Assembly (NCBI RefSeq): GCF_902713425.1
Contig: NC_081230.1
Coordinates: 6,321,187 to 6,385,186, forward strand
Direction of reading: 5' to 3'
DNA from: Acipenser ruthenus
Lineage: Eukaryota > Chordata > Actinopteri > Acipenseriformes > Acipenseridae
DNA: 64,000 bases
Shown here: positions 1 to 13,015 of the stretch, piece after piece
Layout of the letters: each line of letters starts with the position of its first letter
Numbering within the stretch: the first letter of the stretch is position 1
The notes under the pieces: generated by a model
Told to the model about the DNA's origin: nothing
Databases searched by the model: none
The model's input: the letters and a program-made list of their open reading frames with translations, nothing else
Position numbers and translations under genes: made by a program

Positions 1-1774
1 TAGCTGCTTTGCCTATGTTCCTAGATTTCTGTTGCAGTGCTTTGATTTCGTACGCACAACAAACACAACAGGAGCAACAGGGTGTTCTGATAGCGGTGCA
101 CGCTGCAGTCCGAGATGGAGCTCTGTCTGTGGCAATACTATGAGTCTGGTCGAAACCAAATCGGTTAGTTCCTGCAGGTACCCACGTGATTTAACAACAG
201 CCGCTAATTACCCAAACACAGTAATCCGCAAACTACAACAGCCCCGAAGATTAAAGACAGTCCGCAGATGTTTGTGTAAAGCGGCAGTCCAGGCGTGATC
301 CCCTGAGCGGCTCTGAATAATATAGCAGCGTCGAGCAAAGACCCTCAGCACCGCCCTTCTGATTAACCTCTCAGGCCTGCATAACAGTGTACAGTCATAG
401 CGTCGTGTTATACAACTATCTCAAATACCACTGCCATTCGCGTTCATGTATGGAATCCATAAGGCATTAAGTGTATTTGTATATTGCTGTTTACATTCCG
501 CGTGTGGTTGCGTCAGGAAATTAACCGTGGATCGTATTCAAACCCTTTTTATATCGAGCTGTGTAAAGTTAGCAGTTTCTTTTTAGTAGTATGCACTTTG
601 ATATTCAGGGAATTGTACTAAACTCAAGACTCAAAACGTTACACATATGGTTCCAGGGAATCCTGTCGCGTGCCGAAACACTTTACAAGGAATATGTGTT
701 GAATGTCTCAGAAATTGTGGTTTGTTTAACATAAACAGTGTATTATCCTCTTACCACATTTTATTTCTTGGTTTCGAGACATTTTGGCACCAATTTTTGA
801 GCTCTGGTGAATAGCCAATAAATATATGAAAATAGGCTTATATGCAAGTCATCCAGACCTTTTAGATTAGGCGTAGAGGTAAACATATTGACCACGTTTG
901 ACTTATAAAGGCGCCTAAGTCCAAAGTTTAAAATGGCAACGAACAATATCCCTCACATTTCACTATCGAGTCTCCGATAATATGACGACCAAATAGCCTT
1001 ACTGAGTTGTTTATTGTAAGATTTGACGAGGCAGGGAGCTTTAATTCGAATTAAACGCCTACATTAAAAACAATAACAACAAAACAAGTTTATTAATTAA
1101 TTAATTAACGCACAAAGAAATCTTCACTAACACCGTTACTCTACACCTACCTGCAATGCAGCCAGAGTTTGTGATCGTTAAGTGCTTTTTAAAATGACTC
1201 AACGGCAGCACTAGGCCGTTCTCGTAGTTTTTTTTGGTGGAGTTTATATTCTTGTTGGTAATCCAATTTCAGCACCAAGGACAGGTCGCTCACCTGTGTT
1301 AGACGATGATATCGTCCTACACCGATCAGCCCTTCCGTTATTTAGAGGTTTGGAAACGGTTCTAGTTACACATTTAAGGCATATGATATGTTTTATAAAT
1401 CCTGCCGTGAATTTACAGTACTAATACTAATTAACAATACTATATGTCTAGCACTCTACTGGGAAGACCGTATAGGCGACTGGAGTTGACTCGAAAGTTC
1501 ATCAAAGCTGCAGTCTAATAATGATCAAACTAACACAGATTTATGCAAAGAAAACGCACGTCAATGGTAAAAAAGGACAAGTAATCACTATTCATTGAAA
1601 ATATAGATTTTATTGTTCTATAACACTATAAAAGGACACCATAACAAGACAACAGTCTTAAACAAACTAATTTTAATACCCCTGGTCCACTCTATTTGAG
1701 TATAAAAATTCATAATAAATATTTGTATTTACAGAAATGAAATTCCCATTAATATTTCAGTGCACATTATTTAC

Positions 1775-1815
<41 letters not shown>

Positions 1816-2840
1816 GTCGTAACAAATCATATTACAAATCTATTCACTGAAGTATTCCCATGTAGATCCAGGAGATTCGAGTCTGAAAGAGTTGTTATAA
1901 TTATAAAAAAAACCTCCAGTCATGACAGTGAGCCAATAAAAATCATGAATTCTGAGGTAGAAATATAAGAGACCAAGTTGCCGAAGGCACCGACCAAAAT
2001 GTTTGTCTGTTGAGGGGTAGATTTTCAAAAGCGTTACTTCTCTGATTAGCTACTATATTTTTTGTTTTAAAACAGAAATCAAAGGTAAAGTTTTTGTATC
2101 ATTTTGTATCATCAAAAAGTTCACATCAATCATGATGGTAAATGATGACTTAGTAACATTATTACCGCATCCCTTTTTATTGTGCTGAGAATCTTTTGGT
2201 CATTCACTTTACGTTGCAATATACAAATATATCAAATCCAAGGTGCATCCGGGTACCTTTGCTGTAGCTCACATGACGGCCGCTACACCATTGGAGTGAC
2301 TTTGATTATGTAGCTGGAAGCAGCTCTAACTTTTCAATATCTGCCTCTTCCAAACTGAAGTATCAAATACAAGCAATAAAACCAAAATAAGGGAGCAATC
2401 AAATATTACTAGTGCTAACAAGAGGTAAGACATGCTTCTTAAAACCTTTGCACTCCTTGAAGCTAAATTCTACACAGGAGCAAAAGCTCTGTAAATCTGA
2501 CCCTCTGAGTGTGTGTGGATATGTGTGTATGCGTTTGCACCAGTATAATTTTTGGTTTTATCTGCACTCATTTCTATGTAAGATTCAGTAATAAAAACAC
2601 ATTTATCAGCATAGACATCTTTCTGTTTCAGAAACCCATTTTGCACAACACTATAATTTCCCTTCCTGTGTTAACCCATCTCACCCCAGCTAGTTTGTTT
2701 CAGAATATAGGCGGTGTCCTATTACCTACAACACAAGAAGGAAGGTAGCGAGCTTCAAAATAAGTAACAGCGAAACCATGACTGCTGCTACCGTTCGGTG
2801 GTTTTTTTTTAAAGCTTTGGATATTTGGCTTGTTTGGTTT
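1..2840. other. 3' flank of wnt1, no gene recognised
   Basis: This AT-rich stretch lies downstream of the wnt1 stop codon, because wnt1 runs on the minus strand. I see no coding exon, only short chance ORFs. It holds a (GA)n run at 1779-1812 and the wnt1 3' UTR, whose end I cannot place. In mammals a major Wnt1 brain enhancer lies downstream of the gene, so regulatory sequence could be here, but I cannot pick it out by eye. Confidence 0.6.
1779..1812. repeat. (GA)n microsatellite
   Basis: An uninterrupted run of about 17 GA dinucleotides in the wnt1 3' flank. Confidence 0.95.
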
Positions 2841-5800
2841 CTATAGACATTCGTGCAGGACCTGCGTGTTGGTGCAGTTCAAGCAACTGACGTGACAGCA
2901 CCAGTGGAAAGTGCAGTTACATCTCTCAGTGACTCTCTCAGTCCTGGTCCTGTAGCCACGGCCACAGCACAGCAGCTCACACCCATCCAGAGCTGGCGAG
3001 GAGCTGTTGCAGAAGCGCCCTGACGTCCCGATGGTGCCTGTTTTCCCGCTGTAGGTGCAGAAGTTGGGTGACTTCTCAAAGTAGACCAGGTCCCTTGGGG
3101 AGGGGGGTTTGTGGGCTGGGTTTTCAGGTTCCAGGTGCCTCATGTCTGCCCTGGAGGCCCGGTTGCTCCCCTTGTTGCCGTAGATGACCCGGGACGCCCC
3201 GTCGAAGCGGTCCTTCAGGAAGTCCCCCACGGTGCGGAAGGTGGGCAGCCGCATCCAGCAGGTCTTGACCGTGCACGAGCCGGACATCCCGTGACACTTG
3301 CACTCCTGCCGCATCTCCGAAAACACCGTCTGGGAGGGAGAGAGAGCAGAGAATCAGGGGCTGTGTGGGCTGGGTCCCCTTTCATTCTGGTTCATTTTAA
3401 CATTGGAGGAGCGTGACTTCACTAAGTTTTACCCTGCTCTAGTGTTTTACAATGCATGTTTCCTTGTGCTGTACCAAGCTCCCCTGTGCTGTACCCTGGT
3501 CCCCTGTGCTGTACCCTGGTCCCCTGTGCTGTACCCTGCTCCCCTGTGCTGTACCCTGCTTCCCTGTGCTGTACCCTGCTCCCCTGTGCTGTACCCTGCT
3601 CCCCCGTGCTGAACCCTGCTCCCCTGTGCTGTACCCTCCTCCCCTGTGCTGTACCCTGTTCTGTTCTCTTACATTAATAATGTTTCCTAGTCCTGTGCCA
3701 CACTCCCCTGTGATTAAACTGTGCTCCTTCCTACTATGCATGTTTTACCATGTTTTAAACTCCCCCAACATTTTCCAGTTTTCTCCTTTATCCTGTACTT
3801 TTACTAAACCCTCAGTTTCCCGCGCTTGGCTTACTCTTAGCTACTCTCAGGGGGAATGTATTTTCTTTGAAGGCGGGGAGAGGCATGCAACCTTGTTTTT
3901 TCCCCCCAATACACCGTATCAGCAATGTTTTCACCCAGGCATTGTGAAGGGCCTTGCTGAGCGCCTTTATCCCTGCTGTGCTTCAGAGAGCAGGCCGCCC
4001 CCTGGAGCTAATCTGTTCCACTGTGTCCTGTCCTGTAATAACCCCGAGCAAGCCTAGAGGGACACTTCCACCCACACAACACAGCACTGCTCACCCACAG
4101 CCCGGGACTTCATCTAACTGATCGTTTGCATATATCTGATTATATTTTAAGGATGCAGCCCGTCCTTTACCATTCTCCCGGCCTCGTTGTTGTGCAGGTT
4201 GGTGAGGTAGCGCAGGTCCCTCCCTCTCTCGCTGGAATCCACAAACTCCCTTCCGAACACTCTCCCAAAGTCGATGTTGTCGCTGCAGCCGCCCCAGTGC
4301 CAATCCGCCCCACCGGGCCCGCGCCGCCGGTAATCACAGGTGCAAGAATCGATGGAGCCTTCGGAACACGAGCGGGCCACGGAGTGCGTCACACCGGCGC
4401 TGGTCATGGCAAAGATGAACGCTGTTTCCCTGCAGCCTGAACCACCAGAGACAATACCGTGAGTATTTAACCACAGCTTAAATCAATCGTCCGACCTGTT
4501 AGTAACATTAACAACTATAAATATATACATGTCTTTAACTTTTTGGAAAAGAACACCTGTTGATTACAGCCTCTTGAGTAAGATCCAGCGCCATCTAGTG
4601 CACAGCTCCTGATAAGCAGTACAAAAGTAAACTTGATCCACGGTGGCTGATCACTAGATGGCTGCACAGACCCTTAAGCGGATCTTGCTATGGGAGGCAA
4701 CTATACCTGAAGAGCAGCTCCTGAACTCAGCTCAAAGCACATGCATCAAAAAACAACACATTATTTTAGAAATTACAGCAAGAGCAACTCAGCATGATTG
4801 CAAACGCTATGAAAAGGTAAAGGTAAAAATGATCAATCTTCTCTTTCTATTGTGCTTTCGGCACTTTTCAATTACAGCGCTGCAGATGTGTGGTGCCTTC
4901 CTGTGCTGTAGGTCACGCGGTCTTATCGCAGTTAGACTATTGGAGAAAATCAGCTACTTAAGTGATTAGTTACCAGGAAGTGTGTGTGTGTGTTTTTTTT
5001 TTAAGAAAAGCACTCCTTTAAAGGAATAACAACAAAGGTTTTTAAAAAAAATGTCAAATAAAAAGGATCAGAGTTATCTTTCGGTGAAGATAGTGTGAGG
5101 TGATGATGTTCTGATGTCACAAACCTGCAGCTCACACACTGAACCGTGCAGCCCATGCATTACAGAGTGTACTGGAACATTCTGTCTGCTAGTTAATGGT
5201 TTACAGTTGGTAATGCATGAATACCAGTGACCTGTTGACCTGGCCATAATAGAAAGCCCCTTCCCTCGATTGTGGTTGTAAACCAGGTGTTTCCTTGTCA
5301 CTGCATTATAATGCTAAACAGAAAAAGAGCAGGGAGCCCTTATAAATCACTGTGGCTGACGGCAGACAGTTGGCCAAAGTTGAGGGGCTGTGCCTTCTAA
5401 AGAGGAACAGTTGGCATTGTGGATGGTAAATGCTATTTTCTTCTCTACCTCGAACTGCTCCGAACGGTTCAGATGGAGTTTTTAAGACTGGCTCTGAGAC
5501 GTATTACTGGCTGGATAGCTCCTGTGTTCTGTCTGATTGGAGCCTGATTTCCATGATTGCTAGCTAGTCATTATGGTCACAAATCTAAAGCCAGGGATTG
5601 TCCAGCTCTGATTATTTCCATCCCTTAATTTGTGGTTCCATATTTAATGGGAAAGGGGGCTAGGTGGCTCAGACAGCAGGCTAATTCACTAGCGCCTCCT
5701 GCCTTTCACCCCCGGAGGCCTGGGTTCAAATCTGGTTGCTCAGGTCACAGGTGACAGTTTGGTAGCCCTCAATAGAATTCTTCAGCAAGGATGGAGAACT

Positions 5801-8800
5801 CCCACTGCAGCACATAGGGGGTGCTGTTTCCCATCATTCATTCGTCCCACAGCGCCCCCTAGCGGGACACTGAATAATAGATTTTCACCACCATTGTTTC
5901 AATTGAAAAATAAACTTAGTACCCATGCCCCTGAGCAATAATACATGTTTTCTTAGGGATTATTATGGGAATGTGTTCTGTAAGTTGCAACTGTTTGAAA
6001 GGTTATAAAGACGTTCAGAGACCAACACCTTATTTGCTATGCTGTGCTAAAGGTGACAGGCAGGCTTGACTTTGTCTAACGGTACCAGAGAGCGTTCATT
6101 TATTATTAGTAGTAGTATTGTCCTATTATTTACATAGCAGTGTATTATTATCACCACGAGTCTACCTCTGTTGACGATCTTCCCGAAGACGTTGGGGCTC
6201 TGCGCGGTTGGGCAGTTCCAGCGCCGCTTACGGAACTGCCATTTGCACTCCTTGATGGCGCTCTGCAGGCCGCTGCTGATGGAGTGCAGGATGCCCGGGT
6301 TCTGCCGGATCAGCTTCCTCTGCTTCCGGCTCAGCAGCTGCAGGCTCGGGTCCAGGACCAGCTGCACGTTCTTGGAGTCTGTGAGCAGGTTAGAGGAGGC
6401 CACGTTCACGATCCCCCTGGAACGCAACACGGAGACCGCGGTGACCTTACTGGTAATAGAAATGCTCTGAGCTCACTGCAGGTTCCCACTGTGTGGTATG
6501 TGAGCACCTGGGGGGCGATGCCAGTCTGGACTCTCCACCAGTAACGGTAGTGACTCCTGGAATCAACCATCTACTGCAGGGGTCTCCAGACCTGGTCCTG
6601 GTTAATTAATTGGACCAATTAAGCTTCGAATAAGCACTTAATTGGTTCAATTAAGTCATTTAGGGTACAGTTGGAACAAAAACCAGGAAATCTGCTTTAA
6701 ATATTGTCACATTTTCCATGCAAAAAGTAATCATTAGTAATTTTGTGAAGAAAAAAATAACATTTTTCTTAAGAGGATCCTTCAATGTATTCAAGCAGGA
6801 TGTTTATATCTTACCACAGTATATGATTATTCTATTAAACGTGGTATATAGATATGCATGTGGTATCCGGACCACCTATAACTACATGTTCAATATGAGG
6901 CAGCGTTAACACGTGTAAATAACAGGAAAAGAAGCGATGCGGATTTAAAAACATGGAGACTTGGAAAATTGGGATCTTGTAGTGTTCGAAAGCACCAGCA
7001 TGTCATTTATGACGTTGTGCTACCTGGAGTGTAATGTGACTTGAATTTTGGAAATGTGTGTTTGAAATGTTGCTTCGTGGCCACCCAGGACGCCTTTAAA
7101 ACCCCAAGATTAATTTAAATCAGCCTGCTCCGGGTCTTTTTAAATATCAGCCGACAGAAACGAATTAATTAATATATAGCAATATTGGCTTTATAATTAT
7201 AATGTGATGTTTTTGTTGTTTGTGTGTTTTTTTATTGGGTTTGTCATAGACTATTAATAAACTGTTCTTCTAAATAGATCCGTTAAATATGTTCTTAATT
7301 AATCGACCACTTTTTAAACGCAAAAAAAGGGGAAATGGTTTTACACGGTTTTAAAAAAGAGTGTTTTGTTCACAGATCCCTTGGTGGTTTATTAAAAGTA
7401 AAAACGAAAAAAAAGGTTTTCTTAATACTTTATTTATTTATTTAATTACGTATGCATTCCTCACACTGTAAAACGAATTTTGTTTTAACACAAACCAATT
7501 TAAACGCGTCTAAGTGTTTATTTTAATTGAGAATATTATACTGTGAAACATTCATCGTATATTTTAAACATTGGTTTAAAGTGCTCTTTTTCATAAACAC
7601 ATGTCAAATATCCACAACATTAGGCTATCAGATAAATGATTGATAATAAATAATATGGCGATCAAGAAACTATATTAAAAATAGATTTTTAAATATATTC
7701 AGAATATGTAGACTGTAGGCGGTGAGCATTTTTGTATACAGTATAACAGTCCATAAATAACAGTTATTTAACCCGAGTACAGATTTCTGCAGAATAATTA
7801 TAGCCTGTATCTAACTCTGTGGAAAACAAAAGTTTTCTGGTTTGAGCTGCTACAGTAAACCCTGCAGACAGCTGCTTGCTACAGAGCGAAATGCGACACG
7901 GACACAAAATGCAGACATGTAGTTTGAAAGCAGTAGCAAATGCACAGCATATAAACCTCAAAGTTGCAAGTTTGCAGATTTCGTTTGTTTCACAGATGCG
8001 TCCCAAGGAGCGAGACCCTTGCGCGCCTGCCCACCCACACAACACGCCGCTGGGCTCGCGGCATGCACGCGGCGACAATTCATCAATCACGTCGTCTACA
8101 AAACAAACGAGGGCGTTACAATTTATTATCGAGAAATGTATAAATCCTTTAAAAAAAAAGAACCAGAATAATGGCTGAAAATCTCTTATTGTAAGCGTGG
8201 TGCTGTTGACACTTTTGTTTTAGAGTTGATAACAACCTGTGGAAGTAAAATTATAATGTGAAATATTCCATAATGTAGGCCTACATATTATTTTGTCAAA
8301 ACTAACTGAAATGCTGTGATTTCAAGCCAGGTCTAAATTATTCACACACATTTATGATAGCTACATCCATTTTCACTAGTGCAGTATGGTTGAAGCGCTC
8401 GTCAGAGGGCTGTCTTTCATTACGTAGATGTTGAGTTTGATGTAATTTAAGAATATGTAAAAAGCATGTTTGTTTGTGTGTCAACTTCTGCAAATAAAAT
8501 CACCGCAAGGCAAAGTCGATGTGAAACGCTCTCAGATTCGTTATGAAGGAAGCCGGGTTTATTGTGGCTCTCCGGCGGATATCACTTGTAAGAAAGAATT
8601 ATTGCAGCGACTCCAGGATTCTTCATTCGGTTCCGCTTCACATAGATGAAATGCAAAGCGCTGTGGTGTCAAAACAGCCAACAACAGCCTAGATGCAAAG
8701 CTAAGGCAGACTCGTACAGTGTGAGGACTGTACAGCGCCACGATTCTGTATCGTATTGGGTTGATGTAACGACACATCCATCCCTACCCTTCTGGCAAAC

Positions 8801-9580
8801 ATGTTCTGTAGTATTTGTTACTAACTCCGTATATTTACTTCTCCATATTGAACAAATTCAGTGTTTCTGTAAATCTCCCATGATTCAGTGTTCAGTATCA
8901 AACCCAATATTATGCATCATATATTTGATAGTTGTTTATCGGTGTGTTGTTTGAAACGTCAGTGTTATCAAAATACACCTGTTACAGTTGAATGCATATA
9001 TTTACAATATGGATGAACAGTATAAACCTAATTATTAAAATACTGCGTCTGAAGGATAGATATAATTGCAGCTCGATTATTTGAAAATGTGTAAAGAATC
9101 ATATAATTACATCATTACAAAATATCCTAAATAGAATAGAATTATAATCTTAATTTAAATAAACCAGTTTGATTTACTTGTTATTGTAAGCGACTGCTGC
9201 AAGTGACGGAGACAGCAACGTGCCTGTCTGCATTGCAGTGCCAGCGTTATAGTTCAGTTGCAGCACGGTTTAGTGAAAGCTGCAGGTCCCCAAACATCGC
9301 AGTGACTCGAGCCTGCAGGCACCCTTGCGCGTGCACCGAGCAGCCCGCAATTCTGCAAGCAGGCAGGCGCGCGCCGGCGATGCCAGTATTTATGCAGCTA
9401 TCGCTGTCATTTTGCAGATTTTTCGAGCTTGTGTATATAATAATAGTATTATGGAATTGCTATAAATTCTGGTACTCACCACCATCGTCCGCTGTTGTTG
9501 ACTGCCAAAGTATTGGAAAGAGAGGAAAACACCAAAACCCACAGCGTCTTCAATCCCAGCATTAACGTGAAAGATCGCAT
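2841..9580 (-). CDS. wnt1: Wnt1 secreted signalling ligand, complete, 4 coding exons
   Basis: Coding exons on the minus strand are 9580-9480, 6416-6166, 4436-4171 and 3329-2841. They sum to 1107 nt, or 368 residues, against about 370 in human and zebrafish. All junctions are GT-AG and the phases agree (2, 1, 0). Exon 1 gives a signal peptide starting [16 protein letters not shown] and ends in NNSGRWW. Exon 2 has the [21 protein letters not shown] region. Exon 3 has CRETAFIFA and HNNEAGRM. Exon 4 carries [10 protein letters not shown], whose serine near residue 222 is the family's palmitoleate site, and ends in the cysteine-rich HECL terminus. Near-identity to vertebrate Wnt1 across exon 4 makes the assignment firm. 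Wnt1 binds Frizzled and LRP5/6 and patterns the midbrain-hindbrain boundary. It is divergent to wnt10b, as in human. The start is the only ATG giving a signal peptide that splices in phase. Confidence 0.97.
3461..3660. repeat. 20-bp minisatellite in wnt1 intron 3
   Basis: About ten tandem copies of a 20-bp unit close to CCCCTGTGCTGTACCCTGCT. It lies in the intron about 130 bp from the exon 4 acceptor and does not include the junction. Reading frames through it give the proline/cysteine-rich false ORFs. Confidence 0.93.
4600..4760. repeat. Interspersed repeat, foldback family copy
   Basis: Contains CTGAAGAGCAGCTCCTGAAC, which recurs in reverse complement near 12953, with diverged relatives near 21135-21365 and 39745-39800. 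It sits in wnt1 intron 2. The 21-kb copy has long inverted arms, so this is probably one arm of the same MITE family. Confidence 0.6.
5655..5930 (+). repeat. tRNA-derived SINE relic
   Basis: A tRNA-like head near 5660-5735 has a box A-like TGGCTCAGACAG and a box B-like GGTTCAAATCT, followed by an unrelated body. Diverged copies of the head occur near 22690 and 32660. It lies in wnt1 intron 2. Confidence 0.6.
6575..6665. repeat. Short MITE-like repeat
   Basis: The end GGGGTCTCCAGACCTGGTCC is shared in diverged form with 11155 (GGGGTCTCCAACCCCTGTCC). The rest is AT-rich with internal complementarity between ACCAATTAAG and CTTAATTGGT. It lies in wnt1 intron 1. Confidence 0.5.
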
Positions 9581-10717
9581 GTTGGCTAAAGATTCGCCTC
9601 ACAAACCTCTAAAATAAGCAACTTTAATAATACAAAGATATACTTGTGTGTTGTGTCAGAACTAAAAAAAAAGGCTACACTGCTGTCATACTCAAATCAA
9701 TTTCACAGACATTAAATTAACAGAGGCCAGAGGCATGCGCTGGACACACACACAAAAACGCTTCAAAAGCAAGACTCCAATGTCAGGTTTGGGTTTTTAT
9801 GTTTAAGTCTTTCCAAAACCAACCAAAACAAAATAATCAAAATATACTAAAATATATATTAGAATACTTTAAAATAACAGCGTCGCTTAAACTCGAATCC
9901 AGTAACTCGTTTGGGGTTTTTTTAGAAGCTGCCACAGAATGTTACGGGAAGTCCTTATAGCGTCTCCAAGTCCTTATAAAAAGACGCACCATGTCCTTTC
10001 TCGTGCGAGCCGCGTGCACCTCTAGCTCTTATACATTCTAGGAGAGAGAACAGTACGTGTGTGAGACAGTCCCGGAGACTTCATCCCAACAATAAGAGAA
10101 ATGCGACGCATTCTTCTCCCCATTGACTGTGACACGGGCATCAAGAGATTCGCTCCCATCAATCTGTCTATTAGAATAGAGGAGAGACGGGAGATTAATC
10201 CGTGCAGCGCAGCCCAGGCAAATCCTCGAGTCTTCAATACCAGAAAGGCGCGCACACACAAGCCGCCGCTCGGCGTGGGACGGGGAGGTTATTCTCTTAA
10301 GACTTTTTTTTTACATACATTACACAGATAGTGCAGACGCTTCTGGGCTGTCTTTATCTCCAGTATAATGCACACGTACGGCTAGCCAGGTCCTGAGGCG
10401 AGGCGCCGTTATCTTTATTGGGGCTCCTCATTGACGGCGCTAATACGAGTACACAAATAAAAATAATAAAAGAAAATATATTTATGGATTTTAAACTGTT
10501 TTTAAAGTGTAAAACCAGCAAGGGTAGTATCGAATCCAACATTGTGTTCGCCCTGTAACTTGTTTAAGAGATCTTGGTACATGTTATGTCGACTGTAATA
10601 ACAGCATAACCACGCGCTCACAAGCCTTCACCGCACTCTTCAATTAAACGCAGATTTTTTCTCCCTCTTTTTTTGGATCTCCTGTCGCCAGATGTCACAT
10701 TTTAATTTGAAATGACT

Positions 10718-10774
<57 letters not shown>
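10718..10774. repeat. (CT)n microsatellite
   Basis: About 28 uninterrupted CT dinucleotides, roughly 1.1 kb upstream of the wnt1 start codon. Confidence 0.95.
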
Positions 10775-10777
<3 letters not shown>

Positions 10778-11154
10778 CGTTCTTTTTTGGCCGTAATTTT
10801 GAAACCGTCATTTTGAGTTTGTGCTTTAGTTGACAATATTTATTGTACTCTTTCACTGACTGTCTCCTTCAACGGAGAGAGCGAGAGAGCCATGCAAGCT
10901 CACAATGCTAATAATTCCACACATAAATCAATACCCGTGCTTGACATTGTATCGTGTATGATCGATTCCGTGCGCTATACAGTGAGCAATCAGCCACACA
11001 GAACATGTCAAATTCTGTGCACGATCATACTAAAGCAGGTCTCCACTATCTACAGTAATCTACTTAATAAATGAATGAACTCATTAGCAAGAGCTCCCCC
11101 TGATGGTCGAGTCACACAGTTGTCATAAAGTTGGACTCAATGAGTGTTTTGATC

Positions 11155-11270
11155 AGGGGTCTCCAACCCCTGTCCTGGAGAGCCCCTATCCAGCAGGTTT
11201 TATAGGTGTCTTTACATCATTAGTGGCTAAAGATCTGCAACACCTGTTAAACTCCACCCCTCAGCCCCTT
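11155..11270. repeat. MITE-like interspersed repeat
   Basis: Begins GGGGTCTCCAACCCCTGTCC, shares its end with the repeat at 6575, and contains TGCAACACCTGTTAA. Fish genomes carry many short elements with this type of end. Confidence 0.45.
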
Positions 11271-12934
11271 GTCAGTTTAAATGCACGTTTGAACACATCT
11301 TCCACTGTAGTTTCCCTGGCGGTGCGGTAGCTGCAATTCAAATATTGGAATAGGCGGTGGAAGTCAATCTGCAAAACTGATACATATTACAATTGGTTAA
11401 AAATACGAACTATTTTCTATTAAAGCATACTTTATATGATTTGAAATAAAGTAATACGACAGCGTAAAGTAAAGCAACTGTCATCAAATACTATTTGAAG
11501 ACTAAATACAATACAATCTCCGCAATACAATTTATATGAAGTTATGTCGGTAGTTTGTACGCACCCATATGTTATGGATATGTCCTTAGGTCTGATGTGT
11601 ATTTATTTATAGTACGGTACTGCATTGCACTGCATTGAATGACCGCGTCCACAGCCAACATTATACTACAGTTTATTTCAGTGATACTGCAGAACAGTTC
11701 TTAAGGAGATTGATAGACAGATGAAAACAAAATGATTAAACAACGATATGAAAAAAAAACCGTGTACGGTCCCGTTTGTTAAAATTGTATATATATATAT
11801 CTATTATATTTATCTCTAACCTCTAGGTGGTGCTGACGCGTTTACAGTGAAGCGAATGAGTTTGAACGCGCTGTTACCGCCCCAGTGCGCAAACTGTCAA
11901 TACTCTTTATATAATTAATTACTAAACTTCACACAACCGTCACACCGAGATAGCTAAATAAATGGGAGATATACGCGGGGGGGTCTGAAAGATACGGCTT
12001 GAAAAAAGGCAAAGCTTTCTTTAGACTTATTTAACTCTGACCAGTATAAAAGAATCGGGACAAATGAGTCGTTTCCTTTAAAGAAACTCAAGAAGATTAA
12101 AAGTCACAACACCAAGAGTTTAGGAAATCGTCTTTTTGTTTTCAGGGGCTGAATCCTCTTTTTGCCAAGCTGGTTGTCTCCCTCCCCCTCGCCCCCCCCC
12201 CTCCACTCCCCAGCACTTAATCCGAAATGTAACTGTCTGTAAACGGTTTCCCCGAGTCCATTCATGCGGCAAAAAACAGATTACTCACAAATCCTGTTAA
12301 CGAAGCCTTTTAAACACAAATCAACTCCAAATTACTTTTTAATCCACTTAATTCTACACGCCTACGCAGTACGGTAATGCCTTAGCTACAATACATTCAA
12401 GCTAGAAGAGAAAACCAGTGCTACTTATTTCATTTAAAAGCGGGGATCACCTTAACAAGGACTATATTGCATTTATTTTATTGGATTCAGAAGCTTGCAA
12501 GACCATGCAGGTTTGAATGGGTCTTTATAGTAATGTTATTGAAAGCCTGTGTTAGTTAAAATAATGGAGGTCCTCCAGGAAAGCTCTCATTATGTGTGCT
12601 GCTAGAAGAGAAATCAATCATTTTGAAATGTAGGCTACTGTAGCCCCCCTAACCCCCAACAGGGTAATCAATTAGAAGGCTGCTGTCTCAGAACCACATT
12701 GTTCTAACTGGTGTTTGTTGATGGTCATGCTCTCCTATGGAAACGTCTTTGGGGTTTTCTACAGCTCTTGTTAAAATATTCAGCGTGAATCTATAACTCT
12801 ATTGAGTAGAACCAGAAATATACAGTTTTAGAGGAAGTAGTTTCAAACTGCGTGTTCTTTTCTTGCTATTGCTGTCCCCTTGCCTTTCTGTGCTGTTTGC
12901 AATTACTCAAATGCTGTGTTTTATATTGTTGGAT

Positions 12935-13015
12935 GTCTGTTGCTTTGACCATGAGTTCAGGAGCTGCTCTTCAGCTGCCTGTCGTAGATACGTGTAACAT
13001 GTTATCCAAAGTGTC
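12935..13015. repeat. Foldback-family repeat fragment
   Basis: TGAGTTCAGGAGCTGCTCTT is the reverse complement of part of the copy at 4718-4740 and is followed by a diverged body like that at 21135. Confidence 0.55.

Noticed and set aside
3439-4057. ORFs of 100-201 codons in wnt1 intron 3
   Set aside because: Driven by the 20-bp minisatellite and lacking any family signature. They overlap a well-supported intron.
9970-9982. TATA box for wnt1 on the minus strand
   Set aside because: TTTTTATAAGG lies about 390 bp from the ATG in AT-rich sequence. There is no further support, so it was not called.
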